The translations under genes and the position numbers were made by a program. Below, piece by piece: positions 6,793-11,991 of a stretch of DNA of 11,991 bases. The stretch lies in assembly GCA_020438915.1 (NCBI GenBank), contig JAGQTR010000159.1, positions 1-11,991 of the forward strand. Reading direction: 5' to 3'. Positions within the stretch are counted from its first letter, which is position 1; every line of letters starts with the position of its first letter. The notes beneath the pieces were generated by a model. That model saw only the letters and a program-made list of their open reading frames with translations. It did not search any database and was not told the DNA's origin. The DNA is from Mycobacterium sp. GTDB taxonomy: Bacteria; Actinomycetota; Actinomycetes; Mycobacteriales; Mycobacteriaceae.

Positions 6793-7797
6793 ATGGCCAC
6801 ACAGTTCCCTGATGAGATCACCATTCGTGCGGCACTGACGTTGGCGGTCCGCGCACCGTCGGTGCACAATTCACAGCCCTGGATATGGCGGGTGGGGCAA
6901 GGCAGTCTGCATCTTTTCGCCGACCCCGCACTGCATCTCAGCCACACCGATCCGGATGGGCGTGATCTCATCGTCAGCTGCGGCGCCGTACTCGATCATT
7001 GCGCCGTAGCGTTTGCTGCGATGGGTTGGCAGGCAATGATTCGGCGTCTACCCAACCCCGCAGAGCCCGACCACCTCGCCGCGGTCACGTTGCGTCGCCA
7101 GCCGGCCGGTGACGCCGACATCGACTTGGCGGCCGCGATCACCCAACGGCGCACGGATCGGCGCAACTTCAGTTCGCGATCGGTGAGCCTGGGTGACATC
7201 GCGTGGATGGGTGCCCGCGTCGCGCGAATGGGCGTATCTCTGCGGCGCGTCGAGACGACCACTGACCTGAAGGCCACTCTGACTCAAGCGATGTGGGAGC
7301 ACGCCCTGGACTCCGATTACGCGGAGGAGCTGACGACCTGGAGCGGTCGCCGCCTGGCGAACGACGGGGTGCCGGCGCGCAATACTCCAGAGTCGGATCC
7401 GAGGGCGGCCGTGCCCGGGCGCGTCTTCGCCGGCACCGCATTGGATCAGCCCCCCAATGCACCCCCGGAATACGACAGCGGCATCCTGTTGGCCCTTGGA
7501 ACGTCCGCCGATGATCGACTGAGTAGATTGCGCGCCGGAGAGGCGACCAGCTCGGCGCTGCTGACGGCGACGACCCGGGGGCTGGCGACGTGCCCGGTGT
7601 CGGAGGTGCTGGAGGTGTCGGAAACCCGGAGAATGTTGCGGTCGGAGATTTTCGACGAGCGCTACTATCCGCAGATGCTCGTGCGGGTCGGCTGGGCCCC
7701 CGTCGACGCCGATGCGCTGCCGGCGACTCCGCGGCGGCCGGTCAGCGAGCGGGTCAGACGCCTCGACGGTGCGCCTCTGGACGGATTCGATGATTAA
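6793..7797 (+). CDS. Acg-family nitroreductase-like protein (Rv3131/Rv2032-like)
   Basis: The 334-residue product resembles the M. tuberculosis DosR-regulon proteins Rv3131 and Acg (Rv2032), unusual members of the nitroreductase fold that bind flavin but may lack classical nitroreductase activity. Landmarks are LAVRAPSVHNSQPW (17-30), the flavin-site motif of this group; QRRTDRR (118-124); WSGR and VPARN (about 183-197); LRAGEATSSALLTAT (246-260); and YPQMLVRVGWAP (292-303). The frame is open back to ATG 6637, but that extension overlaps the DosR boxes and lacks family similarity, so ATG 6793 is chosen; MATQFPDEITIRAALTLAVRAP aligns with the Rv3131 start. GGAGG at 6777-6781 is the likely ribosome binding site, though its 11-base spacing is a little long. 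Induction by hypoxia or nitric oxide through DosR is the best inference. It converges on the hemolysin III gene with 7 bases between them. Confidence 0.92.
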   Translation: MATQFPDEITIRAALTLAVRAPSVHNSQPWIWRVGQGSLHLFADPALHLSHTDPDGRDLIVSCGAVLDHCAVAFAAMGWQAMIRRLPNPAEPDHLAAVTLRRQPAGDADIDLAAAITQRRTDRRNFSSRSVSLGDIAWMGARVARMGVSLRRVETTTDLKATLTQAMWEHALDSDYAEELTTWSGRRLANDGVPARNTPESDPRAAVPGRVFAGTALDQPPNAPPEYDSGILLALGTSADDRLSRLRAGEATSSALLTATTRGLATCPVSEVLEVSETRRMLRSEIFDERYYPQMLVRVGWAPVDADALPATPRRPVSERVRRLDGAPLDGFDD

Positions 7798-7804
7798 GGT
7801 GCGG

Positions 7805-8590
7805 TTAGACGATCAGGCCCCAGGCCGCGAAGTAGTGGCACAGTGCCGCAGCGGCGGTGAACGCGTGAAAGAACTCGTGATGACCGAATGTCCGGGGCCA
7901 CGGATTCGGCCAGCGTAGGCCGTAGAACACGGCGCCGATGTTGTAGAGCGCTCCACCGAGGACCAACAGCGCGACGACGGCCAGGCCTGCACCGTCGACC
8001 AGAGTTCCGGCGAACCAGACCGCGGAATAGCCCAGCATCAAATAGAGGGGAAGCCCGACCCAACGGGGTGCGGACGGCCAGCACATCTTGAGTACGACTC
8101 CGGCAGCCGCTCCGGTCCACACCAAGGTAAGAGCTTGCGCGCCGGTGGCCGCCGGCATCGCCAACAGCGCAAAGGGGGTATAGCTGGCCGCGATGAAGAC
8201 GAAGATCGCCGAGTGGTCGACGCGCATCATCCACTTCTCTGCCGCCGGCGAGACCCAGTGCACTCGGTGGTACGCGGCGCTGATCCCGAACATCGCCACG
8301 ATCCCCAGGGCGTAGATCAGAGTTGCCCAGCCGGCTTTCGGGGACACGGTGATCCACGCGACGGGTACCAGGGCGGCTCCGGCCACGATCGCGGTGGCGG
8401 CCGAATAGAGGTGAATCCAGCCCCGGGCGCGCGGCGTCTCGAGAAAGCCGGTAATGGTGTCGACGACTACCTGGGGCAGGTCGTCACCGGCTGTTCTGTC
8501 GTCTTCGGCGGAGTCGGGGACGCCGTGGAGGCCGCGCGCTTGCCCGGCAGCAAATACCGGAGCCGTCATGTCGACCGGCCGGTAGGTCAC
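7805..8590 (-). CDS. Hemolysin III/PAQR family membrane protein
   Basis: This is an integral membrane protein of 261 residues with about seven hydrophobic helices after a hydrophilic N-terminal tail of about 55 residues. It carries the PAQR (progestin/adipoQ receptor) metal-site motifs: SAAYHR (S104, H108), VDHSAIF (D125, H126) and GHHEFFHAF (H238, H242). These correspond to the zinc ligands of adiponectin receptors, so an intramembrane zinc hydrolase fold is likely. The physiological role of bacterial members is not settled, and the name hemolysin III is historical. The start is uncertain: GTG 8590 gives the longest product, while ATG 8569 would remove 7 residues; neither has a clear ribosome binding site. 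The perfect palindrome ACCGGCCGGT (8574-8583) lies between the two starts. The gene diverges from the TRAP operon, and no DosR box comparable to those elsewhere in the window was found upstream. Confidence 0.88.
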   Translation of the reverse strand: MTYRPVDMTAPVFAAGQARGLHGVPDSAEDDRTAGDDLPQVVVDTITGFLETPRARGWIHLYSAATAIVAGAALVPVAWITVSPKAGWATLIYALGIVAMFGISAAYHRVHWVSPAAEKWMMRVDHSAIFVFIAASYTPFALLAMPAATGAQALTLVWTGAAAGVVLKMCWPSAPRWVGLPLYLMLGYSAVWFAGTLVDGAGLAVVALLVLGGALYNIGAVFYGLRWPNPWPRTFGHHEFFHAFTAAAALCHYFAAWGLIV

Positions 8591-8765
8591 CGGGTGCTCA
8601 TGGCGATAGGCGGTTCGTCAGGACTTCCTCCATTGTCGATGCCAGCAACAGCATAGGGCCCGAACCGCTATTCGCGCGCAACCGCCACGTCAGCAACGAT
8701 CTGAGCTCGCCACTCGCCGGTGTCGGTGATCCATGGTTCGAGGATGAAATCCACATCAAAGCGGG
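8591..8765. other. Divergent intergenic region between hemolysin III and the TRAP operon
   Basis: No RNA gene and no convincing promoter box were found here. On the minus strand, codons ending at TAG 8668-8670 read FDVDFILEPWITDTGEW and onward with coding-like composition, which may be a gene remnant (see findings). A half-site AGGACTTCC near 8620 resembles one arm of a DosR box but lacks the other arm. Confidence 0.4.
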
Positions 8766-10838
8766 GTGAGCGGCCTACGGTTCGATGCGATGGATGCAAG
8801 CTCGTCGAAGGTGCCTGGCGATACGCCGATGCTGGTAGCCACGGTCTCGCCATCCCCGTCGCCGACGGAGGAGGGGGGCCCGCCGCAGGTCGACGACCAG
8901 GAGAAGCCTGGTCGACAGCTGCACGGCGGAACCAACCGGCTGGTCGCTGCCGTCGCGTTCACGGTCGCGGTGCTGACCATCTGGCAGGTGTTCCGTCCGT
9001 TATCGCAGGGCAGCCAGTACTACCTGATCGTGTTCTTGGCCGGATCGCTGCCACTGGTGTACCTGGTCTACCGATCCGGCCTGCCGAGGTTCGATCCGGA
9101 GGACCGCCCCGGGGCCCTCGATTGGCTGCTCGCCGCGGTCACCCTGCTGGTCTGCCTGTACCCGCTGCTGCCTTTTACCATCGGATCCGGCGGTGGCGGC
9201 TACGACGCCTTCCTGGACCGACAGGGGCTCCTGGAACCCATCGATGTGGCGATGGGCGCGATGCTGCTGATACTCGTTCTCGAGGCCTGCCGGCGCACCA
9301 CGGGCTGGGCGCTGCCCATTGTGTGCGGGGTGTTCCTGGGCTACGGGTACTACGGCGGTCTGCTGCCCCAGGGATGGGCCATCGCACATGCCGGGCTGGA
9401 CTTCGACCAGATCGTGGACGCGCTGTACAACTCCGGCAGTGGGTTCTTCGGAACCCCGCTGGACGTGGCCGCCACCTACATCGTTCTCTTCACGATCTAC
9501 GGCGCGGTGCTCGACCTGTCCGGTGGTGCGCGATTCTTCGTGAACCTGTCGGTGGCAGCGTTTCGGCGCTCGCGTAGCGCCGCGGGCCGCACCACCGTGG
9601 CGTCGGGTTTCCTGCTGGGCACCGTCTCCGGTTCGGGCACCGCCACCGCAGTCAGCGTCGGTGCGGTCACCTGGCCCATCATGCGGCAGGCCGGCTACAG
9701 CCCCGAGCGCGCCGGCGGGGTGCTGGCGGCGGCGGGAGTTGGCGCGCTGCTGTCGCCGCCGACGCTGGGGGCGGCCGCATTCATCGTCGCCGAATATCTC
9801 GAAGTCCCATACCTGACGGTGCTCGGCTGGGCGACGATCCCCACCGTTCTGTACTACCTCGGCATCCTGTTGGCCGTTGAGATCGACGCCCGCCGGTTTG
9901 GGATGCGGGCGTCCTACCTTGATGCCGAGTCCGCTTGGAAGTTGCTCGGCCGCTTCGGATATCACTTCTCCTCGCTCATCGCGATAGTCGTCTTGCTGGC
10001 CGTCGGGATGTCGGCGACGCGGGCCGTGGTGTATGCCACCGCGCTGGCCTTCCTGCTGTCCTTTCTCGATCGGCGCCACGCGATGACACCCCGACGACTG
10101 TTCGACGCGCTCAGCGCCGGTGTCCGCGGTGTGCTCCCAGTCGTCGCCGTATGTGCCGCCGCCGGGGTGATCACCGCGATGACCACGAAAACCGGCCTGG
10201 GGGCCCAGTTTTCCTCAGTGCTGGTCGGCGGCGTCGACGCGCTCACCGACAACCGCACGGTGATGCTGGCGCTGACGGCCGTGTTCGCCGCGGTGGCACT
10301 GGCCGTGCTGGGACTGGCGATACCGGTGACCGCGTCGTTCGTCATCGGTTGGGTCATCATCGGCCCGGCCCTGCTGGCGCTTGACGTCCCGGCCCCCGCG
10401 GCCGCGATGTTCGTCTTCTACTACTCGGTGCTTTCGGAAGTCACGCCGCCGACAGCGCTGGCGGCCGTCGGTGCCTCGGCCGTCACCGGCGGCCGGGCGA
10501 TCCCGACGATGTGGCAGACGTTGCGGTATGCCGCACCGGCGTTCCTGGTGCCCATAGTGTTCGTGCTGACCGGTCCCGGCGAGTATCTGCTGGGACGCGG
10601 ACCGGTGATCGGAGTGGTGTGGGCCTGCGCCGCCGCCTGCGCGGGGATCGCATCCCTGTCCTTCGCCGCCGGTGGGTGGGTGCTCGGTGTGGGGGCCATG
10701 CGACCGATTGCCCGCATTCTCACCGGCTGCGCGGCCATGCTGCTGCTGTTTCTCGATCCCGCTACCATCGCGGCGGGATTGGCGTGTCTGCTCTGTGCAG
10801 TCGCGCTGACTGTCATCGACAAGAGGAGAAAGACATGA
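8766..10838 (+). CDS. TRAP transporter fused membrane permease (DctQM type, TAXI system)
   Basis: This is the membrane component of a secondary tripartite transporter that takes up a solute, often an organic acid, delivered by a binding protein and driven by an ion gradient. The 690-residue protein has a hydrophilic N-terminal tail of about 55 residues, then many hydrophobic helices; the small (DctQ-like) and large (DctM-like) subunits appear fused, as is usual in TAXI systems. Signatures are SGSGTATAVSVGAV (288-301), LLSPPTLGAAAFIVAEYLEVPYL (about 328-350) and the second half-repeat SEVTPPTALAAVGASAVTGG (557-576). The start is uncertain: GTG 8766, ATG 8790 and ATG 8829 are all possible and none has a clear ribosome binding site; only the tail is affected. 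The stop overlaps the binding-protein start by 4 bases. M. tuberculosis has no comparable system that I know of, so this may be an accessory uptake operon. Substrate unknown. Confidence 0.9.
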   Translation: MSGLRFDAMDASSSKVPGDTPMLVATVSPSPSPTEEGGPPQVDDQEKPGRQLHGGTNRLVAAVAFTVAVLTIWQVFRPLSQGSQYYLIVFLAGSLPLVYLVYRSGLPRFDPEDRPGALDWLLAAVTLLVCLYPLLPFTIGSGGGGYDAFLDRQGLLEPIDVAMGAMLLILVLEACRRTTGWALPIVCGVFLGYGYYGGLLPQGWAIAHAGLDFDQIVDALYNSGSGFFGTPLDVAATYIVLFTIYGAVLDLSGGARFFVNLSVAAFRRSRSAAGRTTVASGFLLGTVSGSGTATAVSVGAVTWPIMRQAGYSPERAGGVLAAAGVGALLSPPTLGAAAFIVAEYLEVPYLTVLGWATIPTVLYYLGILLAVEIDARRFGMRASYLDAESAWKLLGRFGYHFSSLIAIVVLLAVGMSATRAVVYATALAFLLSFLDRRHAMTPRRLFDALSAGVRGVLPVVAVCAAAGVITAMTTKTGLGAQFSSVLVGGVDALTDNRTVMLALTAVFAAVALAVLGLAIPVTASFVIGWVIIGPALLALDVPAPAAAMFVFYYSVLSEVTPPTALAAVGASAVTGGRAIPTMWQTLRYAAPAFLVPIVFVLTGPGEYLLGRGPVIGVVWACAAACAGIASLSFAAGGWVLGVGAMRPIARILTGCAAMLLLFLDPATIAAGLACLLCAVALTVIDKRRKT
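10822..10828 (+). promoter_or_regulatory. Ribosome binding site of the TAXI binding-protein gene
   Basis: AGAGGAG lies 6 bases before ATG 10835, inside the last codons of the permease gene. It is the clearest Shine-Dalgarno site in the operon and fixes the start well downstream of the open frame that extends upstream to 10511. Confidence 0.75.
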
Positions 10839-11854
10839 GTGGTGCGGCCAGAGCCGTCGCGGTGATCGCAGCGCTGATGCTTACGGGCACCGCTGCCACG
10901 GGTTGTGGTGGCAGACAGGACGCACCCAGCGCTGACTCCGGAGGCGAGATCACCTGCGAAGTCAGCACCGACACCCGGGTGAGTATCGCGACCGGGAACG
11001 CCACCGGGGTGTACTTCTCCCTCGGAAATGCCTATGCCGAGCAGATCTCGGCCGGCACCGACGGCAAGGTGAAGGCGACAGCCGCCGAAACGGGGGCATC
11101 GGTGCAGAACATCCAACAACTGGTCGGCGGAAGCTATCAGGTGGCGTTCTCGCTCGCCGACAGCGCCGCCGACGCCGTGCAGGGCAAGGGTAGCTTCGAA
11201 GGCAATAGCCAGCCTGTGCAAGCGATTTCACGTATCTATCCCAATTACACCCAGGTGATCGCCAGAACCGACAGTGGGATCACGTCCATCGCCGACATGC
11301 GCGGCAAGCGGGTGTCCACCGGCTCACCAGGGTCGGGGACCGAGGTCATCGCCAATCGCTTGTTGGCGGCTGCCGGCTTGAACCCGGAATCCGACGTCGC
11401 CGCTCAGCGACTGGACCTCACCAAGACGGTCGACGGGATGAAGGACGGCGCGATCGATGCGATGTTCTGGTCCGGTGGTTTACCGACCCCGGGGATCACC
11501 GATCTGTTGACGTCGGCCCGTGGGGACGTCACGTTCGTCGATATCGCCGGGCAGTTGGCCAACATGCAGAAGGTGAGCCCAGCCTATGAAGAAGGTGTGA
11601 TTCCGGCCGCCGCCTACGGGTTGCCCGCCGACGTCAAGACGATTGTGGTGGCCAACTTGTTGCTGGTGCGCGACGATCTCGACGCCAACCTGGCCTGTGT
11701 GCTCACCAAGATCCTGTTCGAACGCAAACCGCAATTGGAGCAGGTGGTAAGTGCGGCCAAGGGCATCAGCCTCGACACGGCACGCGATACCGCACCGGTG
11801 CCGCTGAATCGCGGTGCGCAGTGGGCTCTGAATAACTTGAACGCCCCGAAATAG
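10835..11854 (+). CDS. TAXI-family TRAP transporter substrate-binding lipoprotein
   Basis: This is the extracytoplasmic subunit that captures the solute and delivers it to the permease encoded just upstream. The 339-residue product starts with a lipoprotein signal (ARAVAVIAALMLTGTAATGC) with the lipidated cysteine at Cys24; the lipobox AATGC has Ala rather than the usual Leu at -3 but keeps Gly at -1. The mature part shows the TAXI fold: VSIATGNATGVYFSLGNAYA (about 49-68), then ETGASVQNIQQLVGGSYQVAFSLAD in the first lobe, and GKRVSTGSPGSGTEVIANRLL in the hinge region. The family's usual G-T-x-G-G-x-Y motif near the start appears as ATGNATGVYF. ATG 10835 overlaps the permease stop as ATGA, with AGAGGAG as ribosome binding site. 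Regulation cannot be read. The ligand is unknown; characterised relatives bind glutamate, 2-oxoglutarate or similar acids. Confidence 0.92.
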   Translation: MSGAARAVAVIAALMLTGTAATGCGGRQDAPSADSGGEITCEVSTDTRVSIATGNATGVYFSLGNAYAEQISAGTDGKVKATAAETGASVQNIQQLVGGSYQVAFSLADSAADAVQGKGSFEGNSQPVQAISRIYPNYTQVIARTDSGITSIADMRGKRVSTGSPGSGTEVIANRLLAAAGLNPESDVAAQRLDLTKTVDGMKDGAIDAMFWSGGLPTPGITDLLTSARGDVTFVDIAGQLANMQKVSPAYEEGVIPAAAYGLPADVKTIVVANLLLVRDDLDANLACVLTKILFERKPQLEQVVSAAKGISLDTARDTAPVPLNRGAQWALNNLNAPK

Positions 11855-11872
11855 CTGCGAGGCAGCCGTTTT
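11854..11872 (+). terminator. Possible short intrinsic terminator after the TAXI gene
   Basis: The arms GCTGC (11854-11858) and GCAGC (11862-11866) form a 5-base-pair stem with a 3-base loop, followed by cgtttt. It begins on the last base of the TAG stop of the transporter operon. The stem and T run are short, so it may be weak. Confidence 0.35.
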
Positions 11873-11991
11873 CATCCGCTGGTCGCAGTATCGGCGGTTC
11901 TCTCGCCCCGAGAGCCAGGGCGTGCCGCATGCCAAAGAGGTGAAACCGACCGTGGGTGCTGTCGTTGTCGGTGGGCGCCGTCGGTGTCGGG
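11855..11991. other. 3' flank of the transporter operon, no supported gene
   Basis: Apart from the two hairpins no gene can be supported. AGAGG near 11936-11940 could be the ribosome binding site of a gene that continues past the right edge, with GTG at 11952 or 11956 as possible starts. The GTG 11956 frame begins with small and hydrophobic residues (LSLSVGAVGVG), as a signal peptide or membrane helix might, but too little is visible to call it. Confidence 0.3.
11900..11914. other. Perfect 6-base-pair hairpin in the 3' flank
   Basis: CTCTCG (11900-11905) and CGAGAG (11909-11914) pair perfectly around a CCC loop. There is no T run after it, but many mycobacterial terminators lack one, so it could be a second termination hairpin of the transporter operon or a structure in the leader of the next gene. 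Confidence 0.35.

Noticed and set aside
8574..8583. Perfect 10-base palindrome ACCGGCCGGT near the hemolysin III start.
   Set aside because: Short GC palindromes are common at this base composition; there is no second copy or known operator match.
8620..8634. DosR-like half-site AGGACTTCC upstream of the hemolysin III gene.
   Set aside because: Only one arm fits; the CCC arm is missing, so it is not called a box.
9000..10079. A 359-codon minus-strand frame opposite the TRAP permease.
   Set aside because: It is very rich in Gln, Arg and Gly, the mirror of hydrophobic codons in the permease; there is no domain or ribosome binding site.
10511..10834. N-terminal extension of the TAXI binding protein from 10511.
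   Set aside because: It lies wholly inside the permease gene in another frame; the strong ribosome binding site and lipoprotein signal start at 10835.
1..11991. CRISPR arrays, tRNA or rRNA genes, insertion sequences, phage attachment sites.
   Set aside because: No spaced repeats, cloverleaf or rRNA-like segments, transposase genes or terminal inverted repeats were found on reading the window.

Overview
The window is high-GC actinobacterial DNA, most likely from an environmental or rapidly growing Mycobacterium (Mycolicibacterium). Several proteins resemble those of the M. tuberculosis DosR (dormancy/hypoxia) regulon: a Tgs1-type triacylglycerol synthase (Rv3130c-like), a flavin-binding pyridoxamine-oxidase-fold protein (Rv3129-like) and an Acg-family nitroreductase-like protein (Rv3131/Rv2032-like). 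Palindromes resembling the DosR box lie upstream of these genes. These assignments come from recognising the protein sequences and motifs; no database search was run.

Layout. (1) Positions 1-2754, minus strand: phosphoenolpyruvate synthase (ppsA), overlapping by 4 bases a HAD-like protein that runs off the left edge and resembles the N-terminal domain of mycobacterial OtsB1. (2) Positions 2755-2986: divergent promoter region with two degenerate DosR-box candidates. (3) Positions 2987-6106, plus strand: an 83-residue protein of unknown function, then tgs1 and a second, divergent WS/DGAT acyltransferase joined by an ATGA overlap. A good DosR box lies 36 bases before the tgs1 start. (4) Positions 6141-7797: the PNPOx-fold gene (minus) and the Acg-like gene (plus) diverge from a region of about 217 bases that holds a strong DosR box, a second one 22 bases away, a weaker third, and an exact 20-base tandem duplication covering the PNPOx start codon. 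(5) Positions 7805-8590, minus strand: a hemolysin III/PAQR-type seven-helix membrane protein. (6) Positions 8766-11854, plus strand: a TAXI-type TRAP transporter made of a fused membrane subunit and a lipoprotein substrate-binding subunit, again with an ATGA overlap. The last ~137 bases hold two short hairpins and no gene that can be supported.

Inferred role. Regions 1-4 look like a dormancy/redox and storage-lipid island. PEP synthase would feed gluconeogenesis, Tgs1 and its partner would store acyl chains as triacylglycerol or wax esters, and the two flavoprotein-type genes may sense or buffer redox or nitro stress. In M. tuberculosis tgs1 and Rv3131 are divergent neighbours; here they are separated by an extra acyltransferase gene and the PNPOx gene. 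The TRAP/TAXI operon looks like a separate uptake module with no visible DosR box; its substrate cannot be read from sequence.
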